Shown: piece after piece, positions 1 to 5,453 of the stretch
Layout: each line of letters opens with the position of its first letter
How positions within the stretch are numbered: the first letter of the stretch is position 1
Notes under the pieces: model-generated
What the model saw: the letters and a program-made list of their open reading frames with translations, nothing else
Told to the model about the DNA's origin: nothing
Database searches by the model: none
Made by a program: the position numbers and the translations under genes
Source: Chloroflexota bacterium
GTDB taxonomy: Bacteria > Chloroflexota > Dehalococcoidia > Tepidiformales > Tepidiformaceae
Direction of reading: 5' to 3'
Assembly: GCA_021823905.1 (NCBI GenBank)
Contig: JAKALX010000257.1
Span: forward strand, 1 to 5,842
Length of the DNA stretch: 5,842 nt

Positions 1-504
1 CTGCACGCCGGCGGCCGGATGGTGTCGGACGACTTCCTCCTCGTCGGTGGCGCGCCCGGCCGGCCGGAGATCGGCGCGCTGCGCCGCGACGTGTTCGTGC
101 GCGAGGGCAGCTTCGAGCTGATCCCGGACGACCTCCGCGAGCGCTTCACGGCCGCGGGCGCGGGGCCGGGCCGGCGGGTCCTTCGTCGCGCCGACGCCCT
201 GGAGCGCTTTGCCGCGCTGATCGTCCCCGATGTCGTGTGGTTCCTCGACGGAGAGCGCACCGCGTCGGCGGCCGAGGCGCGCCCGCTGAGCCAGGCGGCG
301 GCGCTGGCGGCGCTGATCACCGCCTCGAGCCCGCTGTTCGCCAGCGGCCGCTACCGCGAGGAGCGCGCCCGCGTGCTGCCGGCGCTGGCCGCAATCGCCG
401 AGTCGGCCCGGTGCTTTGCCGTGCGCGCCGGCGATCAACTCCTGCGTGCCCCGGCGATCGTGATCCGCGAGCTGCTCGCCCGCACCAAACCCGGGAGGGG
501 ATGA
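1..504 (+). CDS. HPr-kinase-like protein, C-terminal part (5' end outside the window); possible RiPP precursor kinase
   Basis: The frame is open from base 1, so the gene is cut by the left edge; about 167 codons remain. The first visible residues, LHAGGRMVSDDFLLV, match the region of HPr-kinase/phosphorylase folds just after the P-loop domain core, where an Asp pair in an (L/V)SDD context contributes to catalysis. The Walker A loop would lie upstream and cannot be seen. The rest is an Ala/Leu/Arg-rich alpha-helical tail, as in stand-alone HprK-like kinases of peptide clusters rather than true HPr kinases, which are longer and act on sugar regulation. Only 4 bases separate its stop from the cyclase start, and the cyclase ribosome site lies inside its last codons, so the two are co-translated. 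In lasso clusters such as paeninodin, kinases of this fold phosphorylate the precursor peptide; that role here is inferred from the neighbour. The alternative is an HprK-related protein of an exosortase-type locus. Confidence 0.72.
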   Translation: MHAGGRMVSDDFLLVGGAPGRPEIGALRRDVFVREGSFELIPDDLRERFTAAGAGPGRRVLRRADALERFAALIVPDVVWFLDGERTASAAEARPLSQAAALAALITASSPLFASGRYREERARVLPALAAIAESARCFAVRAGDQLLRAPAIVIRELLARTKPGRG

Positions 505-508
505 GACG

Positions 509-2305
509 ATGGGCGCCATTCTGGCCGTTTTCGGCGAAGCCGGTGATCCGGAGCTACCTGAGCGGCTGGAGAAGATGATCGCGGTGTCGCCGTACCGTGG
601 GAAGGCTGAGCGGATCCTCGCGCCCGGCGCCGCGATGGCGATCCAGACGCTGGGCTGGGACGCCTCGATCGCCACGGTCGGGAACTTCATTGTCGCCTTC
701 CACGGCTTCATCGGGAACTGGGACGAGCTGGCGCCCGCGCTCGGCCTGCGCTTCGAGGACGGCGCCTCGAACGCCGAACGGCTCGGGATCGCGTTCGAAT
801 CGGTGGGTGAGCGCCTCTTCGCCCGGTTGCGCGGCGAGTTCGCCGTCGTGATCCTCGATCGCAGTTCCCGGGTCGTGACCGCGGCGCGCGACGTGTACGG
901 AGTGCGGCCGCTATTCGTGCTTCGCGATAGCGGCCGTGATTACCTGGCTGCGGAGATCAAGCAAGTCTTAGCGGGTTCCGCTGCTCAGCCACGGCTCGAC
1001 GAGACGTTTCTCGCGAGCTGGCTCGTGCACCGGTACGGGGATGGAGGTGAGACGATGTATCAGGGCGTCCGCCGACTTGTTCCCGGTCACGCCTATGCGT
1101 TGGCTCTGGACACTCCGGGTCAGGAACGACGCCGGGCCCCGTACTGGAAACCGCCGCAGGAGAAGCGGGAACGGCGGCGCGACGAGGCGTCGTATGCCGA
1201 GGAGCTGCGCGCCATTCTCGATCGGGCGGTCGGGCGCTCGCTCGCCGAGCGGCCGGGGGCGGTCGCGCTCAGCGGTGGAATGGACTCACCGACGATCTGG
1301 GCGCTGATCCGGCGCCGAGCGCAGCGGGGCGATCGGCGCGCCGGGTTGGTCGGCGCTGTCACGCTCAGGTTCCCCGGTTTCGACTGCGACGAGACGGCAC
1401 TGGTCCGCGAGATCATCGCGATGACGGGCGGCGATGGAACGTTCGTCGATGCGACGGCCGTGGCGCCGTTTGACCTCATCGAGATGCTCGCCAGGGTGGT
1501 CGAGGGCCCGTTCATCGCAACGCAGTACCACGGCAGCCTCATCGCGGATGCGGCGAAAGAGATGGAACGATGCGTTGTGTATTACGGCTTCGGCGGGGAC
1601 GAATGGCTGACCGGAAGCCCGCACTACCTCGGTGACGAGCTGCGGCGCGGCCACGTGTTGCGCGTGTTGGCAGACGCCAGGGCTGTACGACTTGGGCGCG
1701 GACTTGCGCGGTTGCGCGGCCTCGTGAGACACACGATTATCCCCGTGGCCGGGCCCCCTTGGTCGCGGAAGGCTGCTGTCCCTGCATGGCTTCACCCGTC
1801 GCGGCGGGGCACGCTCCTGCTGCGCCCGCGGGCGGAAGCGCGCTCGAGGTCTGGAGCCGCACTGCTGAACACCCTGACGACGCATCGCGCGGCAAGCTAC
1901 TTTGGCAACGCCGAGCTGGTCGCGGCACAGGCTGGCGTTGAGCTGAGGTGCCCGCTCTGTGACTTGGACCTGATTGAATTCGCGTTTCGGGCGCCCGGCC
2001 GTGTGGTCATGGGTGGACAGCGGGACAAGCATCTGATGCGCGTTTCGACGTGCGGCCTACTGCCTCGAGCAGTTGTGGATCGGCGCAGGAAGGTGGAGTT
2101 CTCGGGTCCCATCCGAAGCCACGTGCGGGCCGCCGCGAGGCAGGAGGACGTTAGCCGGTGGCATCTGGTCGTGCGCGAGATCGTGGTGCCGCAGGAAGTT
2201 CAGCGGCTCCGCGCCGAGGTCGAAACCAACCAGGATGCCGACGGCTTCCATACCTTCATGAGACTGCTGGTCGCCGAGAGAGTCTGCACGAGGTTCGACT
2301 CGTGA
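509..2305 (+). CDS. Asparagine-synthetase-like amidotransferase, probable lasso-peptide cyclase (C protein)
   Basis: A 598-residue protein with the two-domain layout of class B asparagine synthetases. Residues 1-200 form a glutaminase-like domain (FIVAFHGFIGNWDEL at 60-74; RDVYGVRPLF at 127-136), but the sequence starts MGAI, so the catalytic Cys2 is missing and glutamine hydrolysis is not expected. Residues about 225-598 form the ATP-pyrophosphatase domain: SGGMDS at 255-260 binds ATP, followed by YGFGGDEWLTG at 359-369, ELRCPLCDLDLIEFAF at 478-493 and a late KHLMR...LLPRAVVDRRRK block at 507-528. In lasso biosynthesis such proteins adenylate an Asp or Glu side chain of the precursor and close the macrolactam ring with the new N-terminus. 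The ATG at 509 is chosen because GGGAGGGG lies 8 bases upstream. The gene is intact and of normal family length. A free amidotransferase acting on a surface polysaccharide is an alternative; the missing Cys and the kinase partner favour a RiPP role. Confidence 0.82.
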   Translation: MGAILAVFGEAGDPELPERLEKMIAVSPYRGKAERILAPGAAMAIQTLGWDASIATVGNFIVAFHGFIGNWDELAPALGLRFEDGASNAERLGIAFESVGERLFARLRGEFAVVILDRSSRVVTAARDVYGVRPLFVLRDSGRDYLAAEIKQVLAGSAAQPRLDETFLASWLVHRYGDGGETMYQGVRRLVPGHAYALALDTPGQERRRAPYWKPPQEKRERRRDEASYAEELRAILDRAVGRSLAERPGAVALSGGMDSPTIWALIRRRAQRGDRRAGLVGAVTLRFPGFDCDETALVREIIAMTGGDGTFVDATAVAPFDLIEMLARVVEGPFIATQYHGSLIADAAKEMERCVVYYGFGGDEWLTGSPHYLGDELRRGHVLRVLADARAVRLGRGLARLRGLVRHTIIPVAGPPWSRKAAVPAWLHPSRRGTLLLRPRAEARSRSGAALLNTLTTHRAASYFGNAELVAAQAGVELRCPLCDLDLIEFAFRAPGRVVMGGQRDKHLMRVSTCGLLPRAVVDRRRKVEFSGPIRSHVRAAARQEDVSRWHLVVREIVVPQEVQRLRAEVETNQDADGFHTFMRLLVAERVCTRFDS

Positions 2306-2315
2306 CACGGAATGA

Positions 2316-2332
2316 GCTGCCATGGTGGCAGC
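2316..2332 (+). terminator. Weak hairpin after the cyclase gene
   Basis: GCTGCCA and TGGCAGC form a perfect 7-bp stem with a 3-base loop, starting 11 bases after the cyclase stop. No T-run follows, so it is at best an imperfect terminator or a 3'-end stabilising hairpin for the kinase-cyclase transcript. Confidence 0.25.
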
Positions 2333-2480
2333 GCGCGGCGTGCGTAAGGTATTGATTCATATTATGTTACTGCTGCTGCTCGTGTCGTGGTGTGGTGATG
2401 TTCTGGCCATTGTGGCGATGGTTCTGGATGACTGATACCAATTCGCCGTCCTTCGTAGAGGAATCGGTGTCGTGGCTGCA

Positions 2481-2488
2481 GCGTGGGT
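2481..2488. repeat. Left target-site duplication of the ISKra4-family element
   Basis: GCGTGGGT lies directly outside the left inverted repeat and is repeated exactly outside the right end at 4301-4308. A ninth base (G) also matches, but it is shared with the GGG start of the element, so the duplication could be 8 or 9 bp. An exact copy indicates a single, fairly recent transposition with no later rearrangement of the ends. Confidence 0.85.
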
Positions 2489-2517
2489 GGGTGCACGACA
2501 AGAAAGTGGTAGTGGGG
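2489..2517. repeat. Left terminal inverted repeat (IRR relative to transposase direction)
   Basis: It begins GGGTGCACGACAAG and pairs with the reverse complement of 4272-4300 (GGGTGTACGACAAC), identical at 22 of 29 positions. It is immediately followed by the transposase stop codon, read on the minus strand. Confidence 0.82.
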
Positions 2518-3918
2518 TCACGCGGCGATCCGGGATGAGTGAGGGTGGGAGAAGAAGAGGCGATCGAAGCGTTGGCTGAGGACGGCGCAGCGTAGGGCGG
2601 TGATGGCGTTGGCGCCGGAGAGAGACCAGTGCATCCCTGGGCGTTTGAGGCGGGTGCCGATGGTGTGTTTGCAGGCGGCCTCGACGACCCCGGTCGAGGT
2701 GCACAAGCTGGCGTGTTTGAAAGCGCGGTAGCGCATTCGATCTTTGTTTTGGCTGAAGTAGGCAGCGGCTTTGCGGGCGTCCTCGCTGTGGTGGGCGTGG
2801 ATCTCGAGGTGGGCCACCAGGGACTCGATAACCCCGGCCTCCAGCTCGGCCCAGCGGCGGAGCAGCCAGAACGGGCAGACCTCATGGGTGGGGCCCCACA
2901 AGGCGGCGGAAAGCTCGGCCAGGTGCTGCTTGGCGTGGAACAGGTCGACGATCTCGATCGCGCCGGGGAACTGTTCACCGGCGAGGTTCCAGATCCAGGG
3001 CGCGCCGTCACCGAGCACCACACGGCGTGGCGCCTGCTCGACGCGGCGACGAGCACCCTCGCGCAGAGCACGTTGGGCGAACTCGGAGACCTGCTCGTCG
3101 GTGTCGCGGGTCGCGGCGCTCTCGATCGCCGCCGTGTAGGTCAACGAGCCCGGATCGTGGACAACTCGTCCCTTGGCGTCGCGTCCCTCGGCGCTCCAGA
3201 CAACACACAGCTTCACCTCCCGGGTCCGCGCCGAGCCATCAGGCTGCTTGCCGGCTCGGCCCGCCACCTCCGCCGCACGCATCGGCACGCCCGTGCCATC
3301 GATCCCCACGTACAGCGTCGGCGGCACCGGCCGGTTGACCTCCCGCGCCGTGTTCTCCCGCTCAATCGCCGCCAACTCGGCACCGAGCCGCTTGGCCACC
3401 CGCTCCACCCGCTTGGCGCCAATCTCCACCCCGGCCAACTCCCGCAGCAGGGCGCCGCCCTCCGCGAAACTCGTCGCGGCCCCGACCAGACCGACCATGC
3501 GCGTCACCCCCGGCGACAGCGACCCCCCCTCGATCCCAAGCTCGCGGTCGCGCGGGAAGAACCCTTGCCCGCACGCTGGGCAGTGGTAGTAGGCCCGCGC
3601 CAGCACCAGCGGCCCCACCGCCGTCACGATCCGCTTCGTCCGCCGCCCCGCATACCGGGCCACTGCCCCACACCGGCACGCCAGCACCGGCCCCACGTGG
3701 TCCGACCGGTCGGCGTTGAGCGACCGCTCGAGCACCCGCGCCGCCACCGCCAGCGCCTGACGACGAACCGCCACCTCCAGCTGCCCCAACCCCTCCCCGT
3801 CGCCGATCAGCTCGCTGATCTCGGCCGCAACCTCCGCGGCGACCGCCGCCTGAAACCCCCTTTTTCGGCCTGCGCGGCCCGCATGCCTTCCAGCTCCCCG
3901 TCTGCGGCTCGTTCGCAC
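2518..3918 (-). CDS. ISKra4-family DDE transposase (second ORF, probably made as a frameshift fusion)
   Basis: The frame holds 466 codons from an ATG at 3918, but roughly the first 19 codons are an out-of-frame reading of the upstream ORF, so that ATG is probably not used. Recognisable features: a zinc-ribbon-like pair CRC at 81-83 and CPAC at 113-116; YVGIDGTGVPM with the first catalytic Asp at 207; VLGDGAPWIWN with the second Asp at 304; a DLFHAKQHL helix at 325-333; and TGVVEAACKHTIGTRLK with the likely Glu at 413, followed by the MHWS block. These are the hallmarks of ISKra4-type transposases, which cut and join the ends of the element. No stop or gap is visible. A -1 shift in the upstream ORF at Lys117 would join it to Arg20 of this frame and give a protein of about 564 residues. 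A separate internal start for a shorter transposase remains possible. Confidence 0.88.
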   Translation of the reverse strand: MRTSRRRGAGRHAGRAGRKRGFQAAVAAEVAAEISELIGDGEGLGQLEVAVRRQALAVAARVLERSLNADRSDHVGPVLACRCGAVARYAGRRTKRIVTAVGPLVLARAYYHCPACGQGFFPRDRELGIEGGSLSPGVTRMVGLVGAATSFAEGGALLRELAGVEIGAKRVERVAKRLGAELAAIERENTAREVNRPVPPTLYVGIDGTGVPMRAAEVAGRAGKQPDGSARTREVKLCVVWSAEGRDAKGRVVHDPGSLTYTAAIESAATRDTDEQVSEFAQRALREGARRRVEQAPRRVVLGDGAPWIWNLAGEQFPGAIEIVDLFHAKQHLAELSAALWGPTHEVCPFWLLRRWAELEAGVIESLVAHLEIHAHHSEDARKAAAYFSQNKDRMRYRAFKHASLCTSTGVVEAACKHTIGTRLKRPGMHWSLSGANAITALRCAVLSQRFDRLFFSHPHSSRIAA

Positions 3919-4211
3919 GTTTGCCAGTAGGCTTCAAGCTCGCTGCGAAACGCGCGACCCTGCTCGATCTGCCGGCGCACCACGACCGCCTCCTCCGCGC
4001 TCACCAGCCGCGTCCGCGTCCGCCCGCGCACCGCTCGAGTGAGCGAGAAGTACGGCCCGTGCCGGGCATCCGAATCGTGGGCACACGGACAACCTGGCTT
4101 GCTGCACGTCACGTAGCGTTCGGTCAACACGCCGCGTCGGATCGGCCGCGCTGGGCCGAGAACAGCAGGGCTCCGGTTGGGCGTTGAAGCAGCGCTGAGT
4201 CGTTTGGGCAT
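3807..4211 (-). CDS. ISKra4-element first ORF, DUF6788-like Cys-motif protein (N-terminal part of the frameshifted transposase)
   Basis: A protein of 134 residues. An ATG at 4232 also exists, but the one at 4211 is preferred because AGGAGG lies 4 bases before it. The segment RRGVLTERYVTCSKPGCPC at 25-43, followed by HGPYFSLTR at 51-59, is the signature of small proteins often found next to ISKra4-type transposases: three cysteines (36, 41, 43), an HGPY motif and then a helical tail rich in Glu/Arg. Function is unknown; the Cys cluster suggests metal or nucleic-acid binding. Its last 17 residues are Arg-rich and read out of frame over the transposase start, which suggests the in-frame product is a by-product and the main role is as the amino end of the fusion. 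A weak promoter-like pair (TTGCAT at 4254-4259 and TGATAT at 4231-4236, spacing 17, minus strand) lies just upstream. Confidence 0.78.
   Translation of the reverse strand: MPKRLSAASTPNRSPAVLGPARPIRRGVLTERYVTCSKPGCPCAHDSDARHGPYFSLTRAVRGRTRTRLVSAEEAVVVRRQIEQGRAFRSELEAYWQTCERAADGELEGMRAAQAEKGGFRRRSPRRLRPRSAS
3836..3865 (-). promoter_or_regulatory. Probable -1 programmed frameshift site with downstream hairpin
   Basis: Read on the minus strand, the first ORF passes through codons GAA AAA GGG GGT, an A5G5 run (3865-3856). A -1 slip lets the AAA codon re-pair perfectly and enters the transposase frame as AAA AGG GGG TTT. Six bases after the run, GCGGC-GGTC-GCCGC can fold into a 5-bp stem with a 4-base loop (3849-3836), within the usual 5-9 base spacing of frameshift stimulators. 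A second perfect 6-bp stem (GATCAG-CGAG-CTGATC) lies at 3820-3805 and contains the first ORF's stop. The run is not a canonical X XXY YYZ heptamer, so slippage during transcription is an alternative. Confidence 0.6.
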
Positions 4212-4271
4212 CGGTCCTCCTCTTGCGATCATATCAACTGCAAGAACAACTCAATGCAAACCAACCCCTTC

Positions 4272-4300
4272 CCCCTCCTCAACCTTGTTGTCGTACACCC
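4272..4300. repeat. Right terminal inverted repeat (IRL relative to transposase direction)
   Basis: The reverse complement starts GGGTGTACGACAAC and matches the left end at 22 of 29 positions. It lies upstream of the first ORF of the element and is followed outside by the second copy of GCGTGGGT. Confidence 0.82.
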
Positions 4301-4308
4301 GCGTGGGT
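4301..4308. repeat. Right target-site duplication of the ISKra4-family element
   Basis: GCGTGGGT, identical to 2481-2488. The next bases, GCGTGGGTT, partly repeat the motif in the host sequence, so the target itself was a short tandem GCGTGGGT region. Confidence 0.85.
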
Positions 4309-4324
4309 GCGTGGGTTGGAGGAT

Positions 4325-4353
4325 TTGACACCAGCGGATCAAGTTGGTATGTT
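4325..4353 (+). promoter_or_regulatory. Sigma70-type promoter with extended -10 for the IPTL-CTERM protein gene
   Basis: A perfect -35 box TTGACA (4325-4330), a 17-base spacer and TATGTT (4348-4353), preceded by TGG, which gives an extended -10. Transcription would start near 4360, leaving an 80-base leader before the ATG at 4441. The promoter lies wholly outside the insertion sequence, 17 bp from its right duplication, so the downstream gene should still be transcribed from its own start. Confidence 0.6.
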
Positions 4354-4440
4354 GGCGATAACGGTCGGATGCAGTTGTTGGCGAAACGATTTCGAGGACG
4401 ATGCCGAGATTCCGTGGAGGTCCCTGGGAGGAGGCGAGAG

Positions 4441-5046
4441 ATGATCCGTTTCGTTCGGGTGTTGGTAGTGGGTGTGGCCGTGCTGATCGCCGGGGCTGTC
4501 ACAAACACGAGCCGCGCGCAACAACTCAACGGTTTTCCGGAGCACCATTCGGGGATGGTGGCTAAGGCTCTCGGTGCGGTGACCGTCGGGAGCGGGTGGC
4601 AGTCGTTCCTCTGGAACGGCACGGCGCCAACGCCGTCGTTGGAAAACCCGTTCACGTTCACCTTGCCTGGGCCAGGATACATCGCGGTCGTTGATGCGTA
4701 CAACGACGGCGACCAGTTCGCCGTGTACGAGGGCGCGACTCTGATTGCGAACACGTCCGTTCCTGTGGACGACGGGACGAATGTCGGTGGTAACCCAGAT
4801 CAGGCTTGGGCTAATCCCAAGTACAGCAGGGGCTATTTCCCGTTGGCGGCGGGTGCTCACTCGATCAACATCACGACGATTCAAAACGCCAATTGCCCTG
4901 GCTGTACCGCCGGTGCTGCGTTTCTGCGGGTCGGCTTACAGGGGGACGGCTTCAACCAGGCCATCCCAACGTTGGGTCTCGTGGGTCTCGCGTTCCTCGC
5001 AGTCGTCATCATGGTGGCAGGGCTCGTCCTCCTGCGGCGGGACTGA
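4441..5046 (+). CDS. Secreted protein with IPTL-CTERM-type sorting signal, function unknown
   Basis: A protein of 201 residues. The ATG at 4441 is chosen although the frame is open much further upstream, because GGGAGGAGG lies just before it and a clean signal peptide begins there: basic MIRFVR, a hydrophobic core to about residue 20, and a likely cut after SRA (residue 26). The middle (about 40-170) is beta-rich, with FTFTLPGPGYIAVVDAYNDGD, a VYEGATLIANTS strand pair, NPKYSRGYFPLAAGAHSINIT and a close Cys pair (152 and 155). The pattern resembles carbohydrate-binding-like beta-sandwich domains common in PEP-CTERM proteins, but the ligand is unknown. The end has AIPTLGLVGLAFLAVV (174-189), a transmembrane stretch and a short RRD tail, which is the IPTL-CTERM layout of proteins handled by an exosortase-like sorting system. 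It is probably exported and held at, or released from, the cell surface. It has its own promoter, and any link to the peptide cluster rests only on position. Confidence 0.78.
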   Translation: MIRFVRVLVVGVAVLIAGAVTNTSRAQQLNGFPEHHSGMVAKALGAVTVGSGWQSFLWNGTAPTPSLENPFTFTLPGPGYIAVVDAYNDGDQFAVYEGATLIANTSVPVDDGTNVGGNPDQAWANPKYSRGYFPLAAGAHSINITTIQNANCPGCTAGAAFLRVGLQGDGFNQAIPTLGLVGLAFLAVVIMVAGLVLLRRD

Positions 5047-5093
5047 TCGACAAGGGGTGTCAGGGGGCTGTCTGCCGGAACGCGTGATTTGGC

Positions 5094-5122
5094 TTGAAAT
5101 CGGTCGTTTCTGCGAGTATTGT
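5094..5122 (+). promoter_or_regulatory. Sigma70-type promoter for the candidate precursor-peptide gene
   Basis: TTGAAA (5094-5099), exactly 17 bases, then TATTGT (5117-5122). The expected start, near 5129, is a few bases before the GGAGGG ribosome site and about 20 bases before the ATG at 5150, so the transcript leader is very short. The promoter sits 48 bp after the stop of the upstream gene, making the small gene an independent transcription unit. Confidence 0.5.
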
Positions 5123-5149
5123 CGAGCTGGTGTGGAGGGCTTTAGAAAA

Positions 5150-5341
5150 ATGAAATCGGCCAAGATCGGCTCGTCAGTCGGGCCCGAACGTGAAGCGTGG
5201 CATAAGCTGATCCGTGTTGCGAACATGGCGGCCCGCTCGACCTACACCCGGCCAGCAGTATGTCGGGTGACGCTGGAGAGTGCTGTCCGTGGCGCCGGAG
5301 GGAGCAAGCCAGACACAAACGGTTACCCGAACCAAGCGTAG
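5150..5341 (+). CDS. Small protein of 63 residues, candidate lasso-type precursor peptide
   Basis: The ATG at 5150 follows GGAGGG (5134-5139) and a matching promoter, and an intrinsic terminator lies 78 bp after the stop, so the ORF sits in a complete transcription unit. Residues 1-47 would be the leader: a charged, helical N-terminus, then Y32-T-R-P35-A-V37, which fits the YxxPx(L/V) element that PqqD-like proteins recognise in lasso leaders. The C-terminal 16 residues, GAGGSKPDTNGYPNQA, are Gly/Ser-rich and contain one acidic residue, Asp55. Gly48 as residue 1 gives an 8-member ring (Gly1-Asp8); Ala49 gives 7. Against this: the usual Gly in mid-leader and Thr at -2 are absent (Thr41 and Val46/Arg47 stand there), and the core is short. 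An internal Met26 would give a more typical 38-residue precursor but has no good ribosome site. The nearby cyclase and kinase support the idea; the assignment is inference, and a non-RiPP small protein is possible. Confidence 0.5.
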   Translation: MKSAKIGSSVGPEREAWHKLIRVANMAARSTYTRPAVCRVTLESAVRGAGGSKPDTNGYPNQA

Positions 5342-5418
5342 ATTGATGGTCCCTGGGATCGGATCGCCGTACTGGGTCGAGACTGTAGTTCGTGAGCAAG
5401 CAAACTGATGGTCGGGAT

Positions 5419-5448
5419 GGCGCCACACCTACGTGGCGCCTTTCGTTT
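5419..5448 (+). terminator. Intrinsic terminator after the candidate precursor gene
   Basis: GGCGCCAC and GTGGCGCC form a perfect 8-bp GC-rich stem around a 6-base loop (ACCTAC), directly followed by TTTCGTTT. This is the clearest terminator in the window. It reads in the plus direction and closes the unit that begins at 5094. It also argues against a gene running through this stretch from a GTG at 5392. Confidence 0.75.
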
Positions 5449-5453
5449 GCCGG

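Larger units (their letters stand above)
2489..4300 (-). mobile_element. Complete ISKra4-family insertion sequence, 1812 bp
   Basis: The boundaries are set by three agreeing signals: an imperfect terminal inverted repeat of about 29 bp (22 of 29 positions identical) beginning GGGTG at both ends, an exact 8-bp direct repeat GCGTGGGT on either side, and two minus-strand ORFs filling the interior. Ends starting with GGG and duplications of 8-9 bp agree with what I recall for the ISKra4 family. The first ORF is a small Cys-rich protein and the second a DDE transposase; they overlap in different frames at an A5G5 run. The transposase stop codon abuts the left inverted repeat. Both ORFs are free of internal stops, so the copy could be active. 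It inserted between the cyclase gene and the promoter of the next gene, which starts 17 bp beyond the right duplication and is intact. Confidence 0.88.

Noticed and set aside
2364..2435. A 23-codon hydrophobic ORF (MLLLLLVSWCGDV...) after the cyclase gene
   Set aside because: There is no ribosome site or supporting promoter, and the CTG run alone explains the hydrophobic stretch. It lacks leader or core features of a RiPP precursor.
2629..3930. A 433-codon plus-strand ORF
   Set aside because: It is the antisense reading of the transposase, with Pro/Arg/His-rich low-complexity translation and no family motifs.
2413..4359. TGGCGAT copies at 2413-2419 and 4353-4359 as a possible target duplication
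   Set aside because: They lie at unequal distances from any plausible end, while GCGTGGGT directly abuts both inverted repeats.
4177..4440. Upstream extension of the IPTL-CTERM protein frame to 4177
   Set aside because: It would run through the IS end, the target duplication and the promoter; the GGGAGGAGG site and the signal peptide both point to 4441.
4745..5149. Long upstream extension of the small ORF frame (from 4745)
   Set aside because: This part is a shadow of the IPTL-CTERM gene in another frame; the promoter and ribosome site place the start at 5150.
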